From Bacteroidota bacterium (lineage in GTDB: Bacteria > Bacteroidota > Bacteroidia > Cytophagales > UBA9547): DNA of 38,227 nucleotides. Below are positions 25,192 to 33,813 of the stretch, one piece after another (position 1 is the first letter of the stretch; every line of letters starts with the position of its first letter). The position numbers and the translations under genes were made by a program. Location of the stretch: assembly GCA_004293915.1 (NCBI GenBank), contig RDZG01000072.1:1-38227 (forward strand), written 5' to 3'. The notes beneath the pieces were generated by a model, which made no database searches, was not told where the DNA came from, and was given only the letters and a program-made list of their open reading frames with translations.

Positions 25192-25513
25192 AATCCGTAA
25201 AAACCTATATGATATTCAAACTTCAATAAATTCTATTGAAGAATATCTTGAAGGGAAAAGAGATTTTAATTTATACTTGTCTAATAAATTACTTAGAAGA
25301 GGAATTGAAAGAGAATTAGAAATTATTGGAGAAGCAATGAATAGAATTTTGAAAATAGATTCTGGTTTTGAATTGGTTGATGCCCGTAAAATTGTAAATT
25401 TAAGAAATTGGGTAATACATAATTATGACAAAATTGACGATGTTATTATTTGGGGAATAATTTCAAAAAACATACCAGCGTTAAAAAAACAAATCGATAA
25501 ATTGTTGTGTTAA
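25181..25513 (+). CDS. HEPN-domain toxin (HepT/DUF86-like)
   Basis: This 110-aa all-helical HEPN protein is typical of the DUF86/HepT family. The catalytic RNase motif R-x4-H-x-Y is intact as RNWVIHNY (Arg75, His80, Tyr82). Tyr82 is the residue expected to be AMPylated by the MNT partner. RGIERELEIIGEAMNRIL is the conserved mid-helix. Known members cleave RNA, including tRNA. It starts inside the end of the MNT gene and ends 43 nt before the aldo/keto reductase gene. Both signature motifs being present suggests a working pair. Confidence 0.9.
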   Translation: MELEIRKNLYDIQTSINSIEEYLEGKRDFNLYLSNKLLRRGIERELEIIGEAMNRILKIDSGFELVDARKIVNLRNWVIHNYDKIDDVIIWGIISKNIPALKKQIDKLLC

Positions 25514-25556
25514 TAAAACAAAATAGTTTATAAAACAGCATAAAAACCAAAAAAAT

Positions 25557-26549
25557 ATGTTTAAATATTCAGCTTCGCCAACAAGATATTCTAATATGAT
25601 TTACAACCGTTGTGGAAACAGTGGTTTGATGCTGCCTGCGGTTTCGCTTGGGTTGTGGCACAATTTTGGCGATGTAGACGACCCGGCTATATACAAACGT
25701 ATTCTTTGTAGAGCATTTGATTTAGGCATAACTCATTTCGATTTGGCAAATAATTATGGTCCGCCACCTGGTTCGGCAGAGATTAATTTTGGCGAAATGT
25801 TCAAAAAGCAATTTTCGGGCTATCGTGATCAAATGATAATTTCTACAAAAGCGGGTTACACCATGTGGGAAGGTCCGTATGGCGATTGGGGATCAAAAAA
25901 ATATTTGATTTCGAGCCTCGACCAAAGTCTAGTTCGGATGGAATTAGAATATGTAGATATTTTTTATTCGCATCGACCAGATCCAAACACACCAATTGAG
26001 GAAACAATGGGAGCTTTAGATTTGATTGTTCGCCAAGGAAAAGCATTGTATGTAGGTTTGTCGAATTATAATCCTGAGCAAACTACCAAGGCTGTGGCAG
26101 AGCTAAAACGCTTAGGTACACCTTGTTTGATACACCAACCCAAATATTCGATGTTTGAACGCACACCTGAAAAAGGCTTGTTGGATGTATTAGAAAAAGA
26201 GCAAATCGGCTGTATTCCCTTTTCGCCTTTGGCACAAGGATTGCTAACAAATAAATACTTAAAAGGTATTCCAAAAGAATCGAGAGCTGGCAAACCACAT
26301 GGATTTTTGAAAGAAAATCAAATCACACCTGTTGTTTTAGATAAAATCACACGATTAAATGCAATAGCCGAAAAACGAGGACAAACATTAGCTCAAATGG
26401 CATTGGCTTGGATTTTGAAAGACAAAAGAATTACAACGGTGCTAATCGGAGCTAGTTCTATAAATCAATTAGAAGATTCGGTTGCTTGTTTGAAAAACAC
26501 CACCTTTGAAACGCATGAACTAAATTTGATTAATGATATTTTAGGTTAG
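25557..26549 (+). CDS. Aldo/keto reductase, YghZ (L-glyceraldehyde 3-phosphate reductase) type
   Basis: This 330-aa NADPH-dependent TIM-barrel reductase has an N-terminus (YSASPTRYSNMIYNRCGNSG followed by LMLPAVSLGLWHNFG) characteristic of the YghZ/GAP-reductase (AKR14-like) subfamily. Catalytic tetrad residues are recognisable: Asp and Tyr in FDLANNYGPPPGSAE, Lys in IISTKAGY, and His in YSHRPDPNTP. The cofactor loop near the end (TTVLIGASSINQLEDSV) is standard. It would detoxify or recycle short aldehydes in the cytoplasm. The chosen ATG fits the subfamily start. It is convergent with purH and separated from it by a strong bidirectional terminator. Confidence 0.93.
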   Translation: MFKYSASPTRYSNMIYNRCGNSGLMLPAVSLGLWHNFGDVDDPAIYKRILCRAFDLGITHFDLANNYGPPPGSAEINFGEMFKKQFSGYRDQMIISTKAGYTMWEGPYGDWGSKKYLISSLDQSLVRMELEYVDIFYSHRPDPNTPIEETMGALDLIVRQGKALYVGLSNYNPEQTTKAVAELKRLGTPCLIHQPKYSMFERTPEKGLLDVLEKEQIGCIPFSPLAQGLLTNKYLKGIPKESRAGKPHGFLKENQITPVVLDKITRLNAIAEKRGQTLAQMALAWILKDKRITTVLIGASSINQLEDSVACLKNTTFETHELNLINDILG

Positions 26550-26573
26550 TTTTATACATAATAAAGTATTTTG

Positions 26574-26608
26574 TATAAAAAAAGTCCCGACAAGCGGGAC
26601 TTTTTTTT
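26574..26608. terminator. Bidirectional intrinsic terminator between aldo/keto reductase and purH
   Basis: The perfect 8-bp stem AAGTCCCG (26582-26589) / CGGGACTT (26595-26602) has a 5-nt loop, with an A-run on the left and a T-run on the right. It works in both orientations and sits between two convergent genes (stops at 26549 and 26630). Confidence 0.9.
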
Positions 26609-26629
26609 AAGAGTTTTTTTTAATATCCA

Positions 26630-28171
26630 TCAATGCAAAAAATGTCTCGTACCAGTAAGCACCATACTTACTTTGTTTTGGTTACAATAGTTTATCGAAT
26701 CTTGATCTTTTATTGAGCCTCCAGGTTGCAAAACAGCAGTTATTCCAGCTTTATGTGCAATTTCTACACAATCTGGAAATGGGAAAAAGGCATCGGAAGC
26801 CATTACAGCTCCTTTTAAGCTAAAACCAAAAGCATTTGCTTTTTCAATGGCTTGTTTGAGTGCATCCACACGCGAGGTTTGTCCAACGCCACTCGCCAAA
26901 AGTCTATCTTCGTTTGCTAAAATAATAGTATTCGATTTGGTATGTTTTACTAATTTATTTGCAAAAATCATTGCTTTGATTTCACTTTCTGATGGAGCAG
27001 TTTCTGTTACTACTTTCAAATCTGCCTCAGTTTCGGTTTTCAAATCTTTGTCTTGTTCAATTATTCCATTTAACAAAGTTTTAAATTGTTTTTCGGCAAA
27101 CTTTACTGTTTTGCGTTTCAACAAAATTCTGTTTTTCTTTTCTTTTAATAATTGCAACGCATCCGAATTATAATTTGGAGCAATCAAAACTTCAAAAAAT
27201 AATTTATGTAACTCTTCGGCTGTAGCCAAATCTATGGTAGAGTTAGTAATAATTACACCACCAAAAGCAGAAACTGGATCGCAGGCAAGTGCTTGTAAAT
27301 AAGCATCTTTAACGGTATTTGCAGTAGCAACTCCACATGCGTTTGTGTGTTTGATAATGGCAAAAGTAGGTCTTGATTTTGCTAATTGATCATCAAATTC
27401 GTCAATCAATTTTACAGTAGCGTCCACATCAACTAAATTATTGTATGATAATTCTTTGCCATTTAAGGTTTCAAACAATTGTTCAATATCGCCATAAAAA
27501 ACACCTTTTTGATGTGGATTTTCGCCATAACGAAGTGTTTTTGCTTTGCGTTCGCTTTGTTTGAATACAGGTAATTTTTCTTCTATATTAAAATAATCGA
27601 ATATAGCTGAATCATAATGCGAACTCATGTCGAATGCTTTTGCTGCATAGGTTCTTCTGTCCGAAATATCTGTTTCTCCCTTTTTTTCGTCCAACAAATT
27701 GGCAAAATCTATGTATTGGTCTCTAGAAGAAATGATAAAAGTATCTTTAAAATTTTTAGCAGTTGCTCTAATCAATGAAATGCCACCAATATCAATTTTT
27801 TCAATAATTTCTACCTGTGAACCTCCAGCAGCCACCGTTTCTTCGAACGGATATAAATCTACAATTACTAAATCAATACTTGGGATTTCGTACTGAGCTG
27901 CTTCTTTCACATCGTTTTCGTTGTCTCTGCGGTATAAAATCCCGCCAAAAATTTTTGGATGCAAAGTTTTTACTCTGCCTCCAAAAATAGAAGGATAATT
28001 TGTGATGTTTTCGACTGGAACAACCTCAAAACCAAGGTCTTTGATGAATTTTTCTGTACCACCAGTCGAGTAAAAAGTTACACCAAGTGCATTCAATTTT
28101 TCAATTACTGGAGCGAGATTTTCTTTGTTATAAACCGAAACTAAGGCAGATTTTATTTTGATTGATGACAT
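26630..28171 (-). CDS. purH: Bifunctional AICAR transformylase / IMP cyclohydrolase
   Basis: PurH catalyses the last two steps of IMP synthesis in the cytoplasm. The 513-aa length is normal. The N-terminal IMP cyclohydrolase (MGS-like) domain shows ALVSVYNKENLAPVIEKL, STGGTEKFIKDLG, GGRVKTLHPKIFGGIL and IDLVIVDLYPFEETV. The C-terminal transformylase domain has the catalytic Lys-His in IIKHTNACGVA (family K-H-x-N-P-C-G, with Ala replacing Pro), SAFGGVI, and the folate-site ending ASDAFFPFPDCVEIAHKAGI, with QPGGSIKDQDSI after it. It is a single-gene unit; I saw no exact -7 box in the 167-nt upstream gap shared with the divergent SpoIIE gene, and no PurR-type box or riboswitch. Confidence 0.97.
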   Translation of the reverse strand: MSSIKIKSALVSVYNKENLAPVIEKLNALGVTFYSTGGTEKFIKDLGFEVVPVENITNYPSIFGGRVKTLHPKIFGGILYRRDNENDVKEAAQYEIPSIDLVIVDLYPFEETVAAGGSQVEIIEKIDIGGISLIRATAKNFKDTFIISSRDQYIDFANLLDEKKGETDISDRRTYAAKAFDMSSHYDSAIFDYFNIEEKLPVFKQSERKAKTLRYGENPHQKGVFYGDIEQLFETLNGKELSYNNLVDVDATVKLIDEFDDQLAKSRPTFAIIKHTNACGVATANTVKDAYLQALACDPVSAFGGVIITNSTIDLATAEELHKLFFEVLIAPNYNSDALQLLKEKKNRILLKRKTVKFAEKQFKTLLNGIIEQDKDLKTETEADLKVVTETAPSESEIKAMIFANKLVKHTKSNTIILANEDRLLASGVGQTSRVDALKQAIEKANAFGFSLKGAVMASDAFFPFPDCVEIAHKAGITAVLQPGGSIKDQDSINYCNQNKVSMVLTGTRHFLH

Positions 28172-28338
28172 TTAGATTAAAGCATATTTTGTGAATGGGT
28201 GCGAAATTAAATAATTCAAATTTCTAATACTAAATTTTTGATTGCAAATGATTTTTTTGTTATTATAATTGGTCTATTAAAGTTGTAGATTCGTCTAAAT
28301 TTAAAAATTGAACATTAATTTTTATCAATATTTGAACA

Positions 28339-30156
28339 ATGAAAAAGTTGACATATATATTGTGTTTTTGGGGAGTAACTATTTTTGCACAATCTGATTT
28401 AGTCGTGAATGGCGAAAAAACAATTTTAGAAAAATTGATTAAAAATGCAGAGGAAAAAAATATAAATGGCGAATTTAGAGAATCAAGTAATATATATAAT
28501 ATAATTGCAACACAATATTGGGAAAAAAAAGAGTACGAAAACGCCATTAAATATTATGAAATTTCAATCGGTTTGAACGAACAAATCGGAAATCAAAACG
28601 GAGTAACGGGCATCAATAGCAATCTGGCAATGATTTATTTTGATACAGAACAGTTTGAAAAATCAATTGGCTATTTTAAAAAAGTAAACGATTATCGCAA
28701 AAGAGGCGAAGATAAATTTGCGGCAGTATCTTCAAGTATTAATCTTGCTGTTGCTCACAATAAAGTTCAAAATTATCAAGAAACCATAAAAGTGATGGAT
28801 GAAGCGCTTAAACTTGCTTTTCAAGTCAATAACTATGAACAAATTAGAGGTTGCTATGGATTGATTTATGAAACATACGAAAAAATGGGCAACCGTCAAA
28901 AATCATCCGAATACTTTGATTTATACAAAACTTTTAATGAAATGGCTCGCAAACAAACCGAGCAAAAATACAAAAAAGGAGCTGAGGAAGCACAATTAAG
29001 AGCATCGCTACTCGAAGCAGAAGCCAAAAACAAGCAATTATTGCTCGAAGTTCAAAATAGAGAAATTTCTAAAAAAGAAAATATTATCAATTCTCAATCA
29101 GAAAAAATTGATGATATAACTGGCAGTTTGAGTAAAACAGAAATTGCTTTGCAGCTGATTGCAGAAAAAGAAAAACTCGAAAAAGCCGAACTTAATCAGG
29201 CATTAGTGGCAAAAGAAAATTCCGAAAATCAAGCTTTTTATACCCAATTATTTGCATTTTTGGGATTACTATTTTTTGTAACAATTGGTCTTTTTGTCAT
29301 TAAAAACAACCGAGAAAAAAGAAAAAATAACGAAGCTTTGCTATTAAAAAACAACGAAATAATTGAAAAAAATATAAGCATCGAAAAACAAAACACAGCC
29401 ATCAAAGACAGTATAAATTATGCCAAACGGATTCAAAATGCGTTGTTGCCATCAGAAAAACTGATAAAAGAAAGTTTTAAAGACCTATTTATTATATACA
29501 AACCAAAAGATATTGTTTGTGGTGATTTTTACTGGCACAAAAAATTAGAAACCGAAAATGAAATTTATACAGTTGTTGCTACCGTGGATTGCACGGGACA
29601 TGGCGTTCCCGGTGCGTTTATGAGCGCAATAGGAATGAATATTTTAAATAAAATCGTAAATGATTCGTGTTTTAAACCAGGCGAAATATTGTCAAAATTG
29701 CATTTTGAAATCAGCAAATCACTACAAAACGATGATGTAGAAATAAGAGATGGTATGGATATGTCGGTAGTATTATTTGCTAAAAAGCAACAAAAAGTAT
29801 GGTTTAGTGGTGCCAAAAATCAAATCATTTACTTTCAAAACAACGAACTTTTTGAACTAAAAGCTAATAAAGAACCAATTGGTGGGCAAACACAATATGC
29901 AGATATTGCATTTGCTGAACATGAAATAAACTGTGATAAAAATACTATTTTTTATCTATTCACAGATGGTTTTCAAGACCAGTTTGGTGGAGATGAGAAC
30001 AGAAAATTTATGTATAAAAACTTAAAAACTGTGCTATCAGAAATACATTTATTGGCTTTTGAAGACCAAAAAATAAATTTGGAAAATAAATTTTTGGATT
30101 GGAAAAAAGACAGAAAACAAACAGATGATGTATTGGTATTGGGTATAAAAATCTAA
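28339..30156 (+). CDS. Membrane TPR/coiled-coil protein with SpoIIE-type PP2C phosphatase domain
   Basis: This 605-aa signalling protein has, in order, a signal peptide (MKKLTYILCFWGVTIFAQ), periplasmic TPR repeats (about 30-205, e.g. ENAIKYYEISIGLNEQIGN), a coiled coil (about 210-290), one transmembrane helix (about 299-320, AFLGLLFFVTIGLFVI) and a cytoplasmic SpoIIE/PP2C phosphatase domain (about 370-605). Metal-binding aspartates are in CGDFYW (Asp396), VDCTGHGVPG (Asp417), TDGF (Asp543) and TDDVLVLGI (Asp596/597). It lacks a histidine kinase or response-regulator domain. It probably dephosphorylates a serine/threonine on an unknown partner, such as an anti-sigma antagonist, in response to a periplasmic signal. 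The CHAT protease gene follows 111 nt later. Confidence 0.92.
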   Translation: MKKLTYILCFWGVTIFAQSDLVVNGEKTILEKLIKNAEEKNINGEFRESSNIYNIIATQYWEKKEYENAIKYYEISIGLNEQIGNQNGVTGINSNLAMIYFDTEQFEKSIGYFKKVNDYRKRGEDKFAAVSSSINLAVAHNKVQNYQETIKVMDEALKLAFQVNNYEQIRGCYGLIYETYEKMGNRQKSSEYFDLYKTFNEMARKQTEQKYKKGAEEAQLRASLLEAEAKNKQLLLEVQNREISKKENIINSQSEKIDDITGSLSKTEIALQLIAEKEKLEKAELNQALVAKENSENQAFYTQLFAFLGLLFFVTIGLFVIKNNREKRKNNEALLLKNNEIIEKNISIEKQNTAIKDSINYAKRIQNALLPSEKLIKESFKDLFIIYKPKDIVCGDFYWHKKLETENEIYTVVATVDCTGHGVPGAFMSAIGMNILNKIVNDSCFKPGEILSKLHFEISKSLQNDDVEIRDGMDMSVVLFAKKQQKVWFSGAKNQIIYFQNNELFELKANKEPIGGQTQYADIAFAEHEINCDKNTIFYLFTDGFQDQFGGDENRKFMYKNLKTVLSEIHLLAFEDQKINLENKFLDWKKDRKQTDDVLVLGIKI

Positions 30157-30267
30157 ATATCTAGGTTTTTTATTCGTTTGGCGATGTAATATGTGTTTTC
30201 AACGAATTGTGAGTGGTGTTTACAATATTAAAGTCATATTTGCTATTCTTATTATTAAATCCCAAAA

Positions 30268-33200
30268 ATGAAAAATCTAATTTTAATATATTTTTATTTA
30301 ATAATTATTACCATAAATGCTCAAAATCAAAACAATGATTTGAATACTTTATTGCTCAAGAATAAACAAATTGAGTCAAGTTCTAAAAATGATTATCGAG
30401 CCTATATGTCAAATCTAGAGGGTATAATAAAAAAATATTTTGAACTTGGCTATTATGATTCAAGTCGAATATTTGCTCAAAAATGGTCGGAAACTGAAAA
30501 TATAATATCCAAACCTCAAAGCCAGAGCCGTTATTTTGCTAATTTACGTCATGGAGAATCCTTATATAAATGTGGCGATTTTAAAAAAGCTGACAGTTTG
30601 TTTCTAGTTTCAACCCAATTTTTTAGTAATAAACTATCAAAAGAATCGCTCGCTCAATTATTTTATACACGAGCTTTAATCAACTATAAAAAAGGAAATT
30701 TTGATACCACTCAATATTGTTTGGAACAATATAAAGCAGACTTTATATCAAAACCACTTTTTGCAGATATTCGTGTAAAAAACATACAAAGTTTGATGCT
30801 TTTGTCGAAAGGACAATACGATGAAGCAACTGAAATTCAAAAAAACATATACGAAAATTTGATCAAATCCATCAACGATAGTGCCTTGATTGCCAATCAC
30901 TTAATGGTGTATTCAAAATGCTTAATTGCAAATGCCAGTTATAAAAAAGCCTTTATTTATGCCTCAAAAGCAAAAAATATAATGACAAATAAAGTCGGAA
31001 ATGGAAATATTAATCTTTGCCCATTTATTGATCAATTAGCTGCTGTTTATTACGAAAAATCTGATTTTGGAAAAGCTTTAGAATTAGCAGAGTATTCGTT
31101 ATTTACAAAACAAAAATTTTTAAACGAAGACAATCCTGAAATTGCTGATTCTTACGCTTTATTAGCAGATATTAATTTAGGTTTAGAAAAAAATGATTTA
31201 TATGCTAGTTATCATAACAAAGCGTATGCTATTTATAAATCAAAACTAGATTCTACGCATTTAGCTTTAGCACTTTCTAGTAATAATGTAGGGATTGTGG
31301 AACAGAAAAATGATTATTTTGAGTCTTCAATTTCATATTTAAAAAAATCTGAATCAATTTATAATCAATCTTTTACGGATAAAAACAATTATTTATTGGC
31401 TAAAGTTTATAATGATTTGGGAGGATTAAATACTAATCAAAAACAAACTAATAAAGCCATTGAAAACTATAATAAAGCCATTAATATTTACAATAATATT
31501 TTTAATAAAAAGCATCCAATAATTGCCGAAACTTACAATAATTTAGCATCAGAATATCAAAATGTAAATCAATATGAAAAAGCTTTAATGAGCTATCAAA
31601 AAGCAATTATTGCCAACAAAAACGACTTTAATGATACGATTAATTTATTAGATAAAATTACTATAAATGGCATTGCCGATGATTTTGTGCTTTTGCAAAC
31701 TTTGAGTGAAAAATCGGCAGTATTAGAAAAAATTTGGGATCAAAAAAATGCTAAATATGATTCAACAAAACAATTTAAAGAATCAGAAATTTCGGAGCTT
31801 TTGGCAGCAAATCAAAACTACAAAACATGTGAAATTCTGATAAAAAGATTAAGAGAAAGTTTCACAAATGAAGATTCAAAAATAATATTGTCTAAAAAAA
31901 CGTCTAAACTTACTGAAAAATCTTCAAACCTATGTTTAAGAATAGGTAAACTTACTGCAAATAAAAAATACATAGAAGAAGCCATTTTAGCTAGCGAAAA
32001 AAGTAAAGCTGCAGCCTTACTTAGTGCGATTCAGGCGACTAATGCAAAACATATTGCTGGTGTGCCAGACAGTATATTAAAGACTGAGTCTGATATTGCT
32101 AAAAGTCTAAAAGACAATCAGATAAAGTTGATTAAAGAGATGAAAAAAGGCAAAAAAGCTGATGCAGAATTAGTAGCAGAATTGCAAAATAAAGTAGCAA
32201 CTTTATCTGAGCAAAAACTCGAAATCATACAAAATATTGAGCGTAATTATCCAAAGTATTATGATTTAAAATATAACACAAAACCAGTTTCAATCTCAAC
32301 TATTCAAAAAACGATTTTAAGTAAGGATTCTTTAAAATTAGACCATAAATCCACAATGGTTCAATATTTAGTTGGAGATTCATACATTTTTGTAACGATA
32401 ATAAACCCTGAAAATTATGAAATGATAAAGCTAAAAAAAGATAGCTTATTACTAAAATATATCAATTATTTTAGAAACGGCATTCGATTTAATTTGTATG
32501 ATTTACATTACGAAGCATCGTTTAAATTGTATCAGTCGCTCGTAAAACCTATTTTGAAATTCATAAAAACAAAAAATTTGATTATCGTGCCAGATGGGGT
32601 AATGGCATTGCTGCCATTTGAAGCGTTGATAATGGATAAAAATATTGAAAAAGTTCAAAATCAGGTTTCAAAATCAAATTTTCATAAATTACATTACTTG
32701 AATAAAAAATATAATATTAAATATTGTTTTTCATCGCAATTGGCTATGGAGCTTTCAAAGCCAATTTTAGAAAAAAGACAAACTGATTTTATTGGAATTT
32801 CTCCTGTTTTCATGCCAAAACATGCCACTGGAATCAAACTTAATAGTATTCAAAAACCAACTGATATGACGTTAGATATGGATTTCAAAACATCTGATTT
32901 TGATTCCACAAAAGCATTTTCACCCAATTTGTCTCCTATTGAAGCTGCATATAATGAAGTAAGTAATTTGCAAAAAATGTACGATAAAAAATCAAAAGTT
33001 GCAAGTTCATTTTTAAACCAATTTGGGCAAGAATCAATTATGAAAAACAATAATATTAAATATTCAAAAGTATTACACATTGCCACTCATGGCATGGTTG
33101 ATGCAAGCAATCCAGAACTTTCGGGTTTGTATTTTGCAAATGATCCAACTCAAAAAGAAGATGGAATTTTATATGCTGGAGAAATTTATAATACCCAAAT

Positions 33201-33507
33201 TAATGCCGATTTGGTTGTATTGAGTGCTTGTCAAACTGGGCTAGGAAAAATCACAAAAGGCGAAGGTTTATTGGGTTTATCTCGTAGTTTGATTTTTTCG
33301 GGAGCCAAAAACTTAGTTGTGTCGTTATGGTCGGTTAATGATTTGACTACAAATAAAATCATGTCGAAATTTTACAAATGTTTTGTATCTAAAAATAATA
33401 CAATTTATTATTCAAAATATTTACGCAAATCGAAACTCAAAATGAGTCGCAAAAAAGCCACTGCTTTTCCATATTACTGGGCTCCTTTTATTCATATTGG
33501 CGGGTAA
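30268..33507 (+). CDS. Secreted TPR-CHAT protease (caspase-like)
   Basis: This 1079-aa protein has a signal peptide (LILIYFYLIIITINAQ), a long TPR superhelix (about 60-490, including the kinesin-light-chain-like repeat KAIENYNKAINIYNNIFNKKHP), a charged helical linker (about 560-700) and a CHAT domain (about 720-1079). The CHAT caspase-like dyad is intact: His941 in HIATHGMVD and Cys988 in LSACQTGLG, followed by GEGLLGLSRSLIFSGAKN and LWSVND. The C-terminal PYYWAPFIHIGG is the family ending. TPR-CHAT proteins are proteases whose TPRs sense or recruit substrates; the signal peptide puts this one outside the cytoplasm. The substrate is unknown. Co-orientation with the SpoIIE phosphatase and the adhesin suggests a link, but the gaps of 111 and 306 nt leave operon membership open. 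Confidence 0.92.
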   Translation: MKNLILIYFYLIIITINAQNQNNDLNTLLLKNKQIESSSKNDYRAYMSNLEGIIKKYFELGYYDSSRIFAQKWSETENIISKPQSQSRYFANLRHGESLYKCGDFKKADSLFLVSTQFFSNKLSKESLAQLFYTRALINYKKGNFDTTQYCLEQYKADFISKPLFADIRVKNIQSLMLLSKGQYDEATEIQKNIYENLIKSINDSALIANHLMVYSKCLIANASYKKAFIYASKAKNIMTNKVGNGNINLCPFIDQLAAVYYEKSDFGKALELAEYSLFTKQKFLNEDNPEIADSYALLADINLGLEKNDLYASYHNKAYAIYKSKLDSTHLALALSSNNVGIVEQKNDYFESSISYLKKSESIYNQSFTDKNNYLLAKVYNDLGGLNTNQKQTNKAIENYNKAINIYNNIFNKKHPIIAETYNNLASEYQNVNQYEKALMSYQKAIIANKNDFNDTINLLDKITINGIADDFVLLQTLSEKSAVLEKIWDQKNAKYDSTKQFKESEISELLAANQNYKTCEILIKRLRESFTNEDSKIILSKKTSKLTEKSSNLCLRIGKLTANKKYIEEAILASEKSKAAALLSAIQATNAKHIAGVPDSILKTESDIAKSLKDNQIKLIKEMKKGKKADAELVAELQNKVATLSEQKLEIIQNIERNYPKYYDLKYNTKPVSISTIQKTILSKDSLKLDHKSTMVQYLVGDSYIFVTIINPENYEMIKLKKDSLLLKYINYFRNGIRFNLYDLHYEASFKLYQSLVKPILKFIKTKNLIIVPDGVMALLPFEALIMDKNIEKVQNQVSKSNFHKLHYLNKKYNIKYCFSSQLAMELSKPILEKRQTDFIGISPVFMPKHATGIKLNSIQKPTDMTLDMDFKTSDFDSTKAFSPNLSPIEAAYNEVSNLQKMYDKKSKVASSFLNQFGQESIMKNNNIKYSKVLHIATHGMVDASNPELSGLYFANDPTQKEDGILYAGEIYNTQINADLVVLSACQTGLGKITKGEGLLGLSRSLIFSGAKNLVVSLWSVNDLTTNKIMSKFYKCFVSKNNTIYYSKYLRKSKLKMSRKKATAFPYYWAPFIHIGG

Positions 33508-33813
33508 AGAAGTGTAGTTGGATATGAATTTTAATGACATATTTGAGTGTATATTTTAAGTAATATTTTAGCTATTTAGTAATATTATTAAGCGTATTTT
33601 AGTCCAAAATTTGGATTTATAAATTAAAAAAATAATATTTGCTTTATTTATAAATTGAATAAATCTGTTTTGGTCAAGATGTTAATATTTATAGTACAAT
33701 TTTGCTTGTTTATCACTAGTTTACGCTGTTTTATCGAAAAACATTCTATTTAAAGTTATTACTTCGATTTATTTGTTATATTTAAATAATATTTATAGTA
33801 CAAATATCAATTT
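33508..33813 (+). promoter_or_regulatory. AT-rich leader region of the adhesin with a 17-nt direct repeat
   Basis: This 306-nt gap has no gene. TAATATTTATAGTACAA occurs at 33683-33699 and again at 33787-33803, exactly 104 nt apart. The second copy ends 10 nt before the adhesin start codon, so it lies in the leader or ribosome-binding region. I see no exact TAnnTTTG box. The repeat could be a regulator site, or the two copies could be alternative start regions. Confidence 0.45.

Noticed and set aside
30268-33507. TPR-CHAT as a type III-E CRISPR (Craspase) protease
   Set aside because: The protein has a signal peptide and no gRAMP or CRISPR array is present, so it belongs to the secreted CHAT group.
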